DNA from: Legionella rubrilucens
Lineage (GTDB): Bacteria; Pseudomonadota; Gammaproteobacteria; Legionellales; Legionellaceae
DNA: 64,000 nucleotides
Direction: 5' to 3'
Assembly (NCBI RefSeq): GCF_001468125.1
Contig: NZ_LNYT01000004.1
Coordinates: 1 to 64,000 of the forward strand
The notes beneath the pieces were generated by a model. It did not search any database, was not told where the DNA came from, and saw nothing but the letters and a program-made list of their open reading frames with translations. Positions 63,922 to 64,000 of the stretch are shown here, in pieces. Both the position numbers and the translations under genes were made by a program. The first letter of the stretch is position 1; each line of letters opens with the position of its first letter.

Positions 63922-64000
63922 CACGGGCGTCACGGGAACCTCATGAATACCGGCTGCAATTCAATAACACCCCATCCCCAACTTCTGGAGGTGTTGTTTG

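Overview
The window comes from a Legionella-type gammaproteobacterium (order Legionellales). The decisive evidence is a Dot/Icm type IVB secretion block (dotD-dotC-dotB, dotA-icmV, icmW-icmX at 33.4-41.6 kb). Supporting evidence is a complete bacterial mevalonate branch, a CBU_0585-type small protein and Legionella-like gene order. Base composition of the core genes is near 47-50% G+C by eye, higher than L. pneumophila, so a non-pneumophila species is likely; this is inference.

Layout. 0-0.5 kb: a 67-bp tandem repeat, then a tRNA-Arg(TCG), tRNA-Lys(TTT), tRNA-Lys(TTT) cluster on the minus strand with a visible promoter. 0.5-3.7 kb: mevalonate genes (GHMP kinase, class II HMG-CoA reductase, type 2 IPP isomerase). 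3.8-5.9 kb: a FUSC-type membrane protein split over two overlapping genes. 5.9-9.4 kb: an Mla/MCE lipid-transport operon. 9.5-13.4 kb: pal-cpoB-queE and the second mevalonate cluster (mvaD, mevalonate kinase). 13.5-17.4 kb: accessory genes, including two convergent related proteins that look like permuted papain-fold enzymes, a hydrolase lipoprotein and a flavin monooxygenase. 17.5-24.3 kb: ftsB, eno, two uncharacterised envelope genes, a Pit phosphate-transport pair and adenosine deaminase. 24.4-30.1 kb: the conserved ftsY-ftsE-ftsX-rpoH neighbourhood, interrupted between ftsX and rpoH by an AT-rich, oppositely oriented three-gene island. 30.2-33.3 kb: M16 peptidase pair and rsmD. 33.4-41.6 kb: Dot/Icm. 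41.6-49.8 kb: a glycosyltransferase, miaA-mutL-ami-tsaE-nnrD, sspB-sspA. 50-53.7 kb: petABC (bc1 complex), rplM-rpsI. 54-55.6 kb: nhaA. 55.6-62.9 kb: thrS-infC-rpmI-rplT-pheS-pheT-ihfA and a 2Fe-2S ferredoxin-like gene. 63-64 kb: tRNA-Val, a candidate small RNA, and a divergent HTH repressor.

How the genes work together. The two mevalonate clusters supply five enzymes from HMG-CoA to IPP/DMAPP. The Mla-like operon, Pal/CpoB, FtsEX/FtsB and the amidase maintain the envelope. The Dot/Icm genes encode the outer-membrane lipoproteins (DotC, DotD), an ATPase (DotB), inner-membrane and secreted DotA, IcmV, the chaperone IcmW and periplasmic IcmX.

Most promising for new biology: (1) the island at 25.57-27.39 kb, encoding a GHKL ATPase with a STAS-like N-terminus, a DUF4325/STAS-like protein and a PIN-domain nuclease, translationally coupled and inserted in a conserved core cluster; (2) the paired GPGHA...NC(S/T) proteins at 13.5-15.1 kb; (3) the small RNA/HTH divergon at 63.2-63.9 kb with two palindromes of identical arms and spacing (CGAAAC-N5-GTTTCG). 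All assignments are from reading the sequence; no database search was run.
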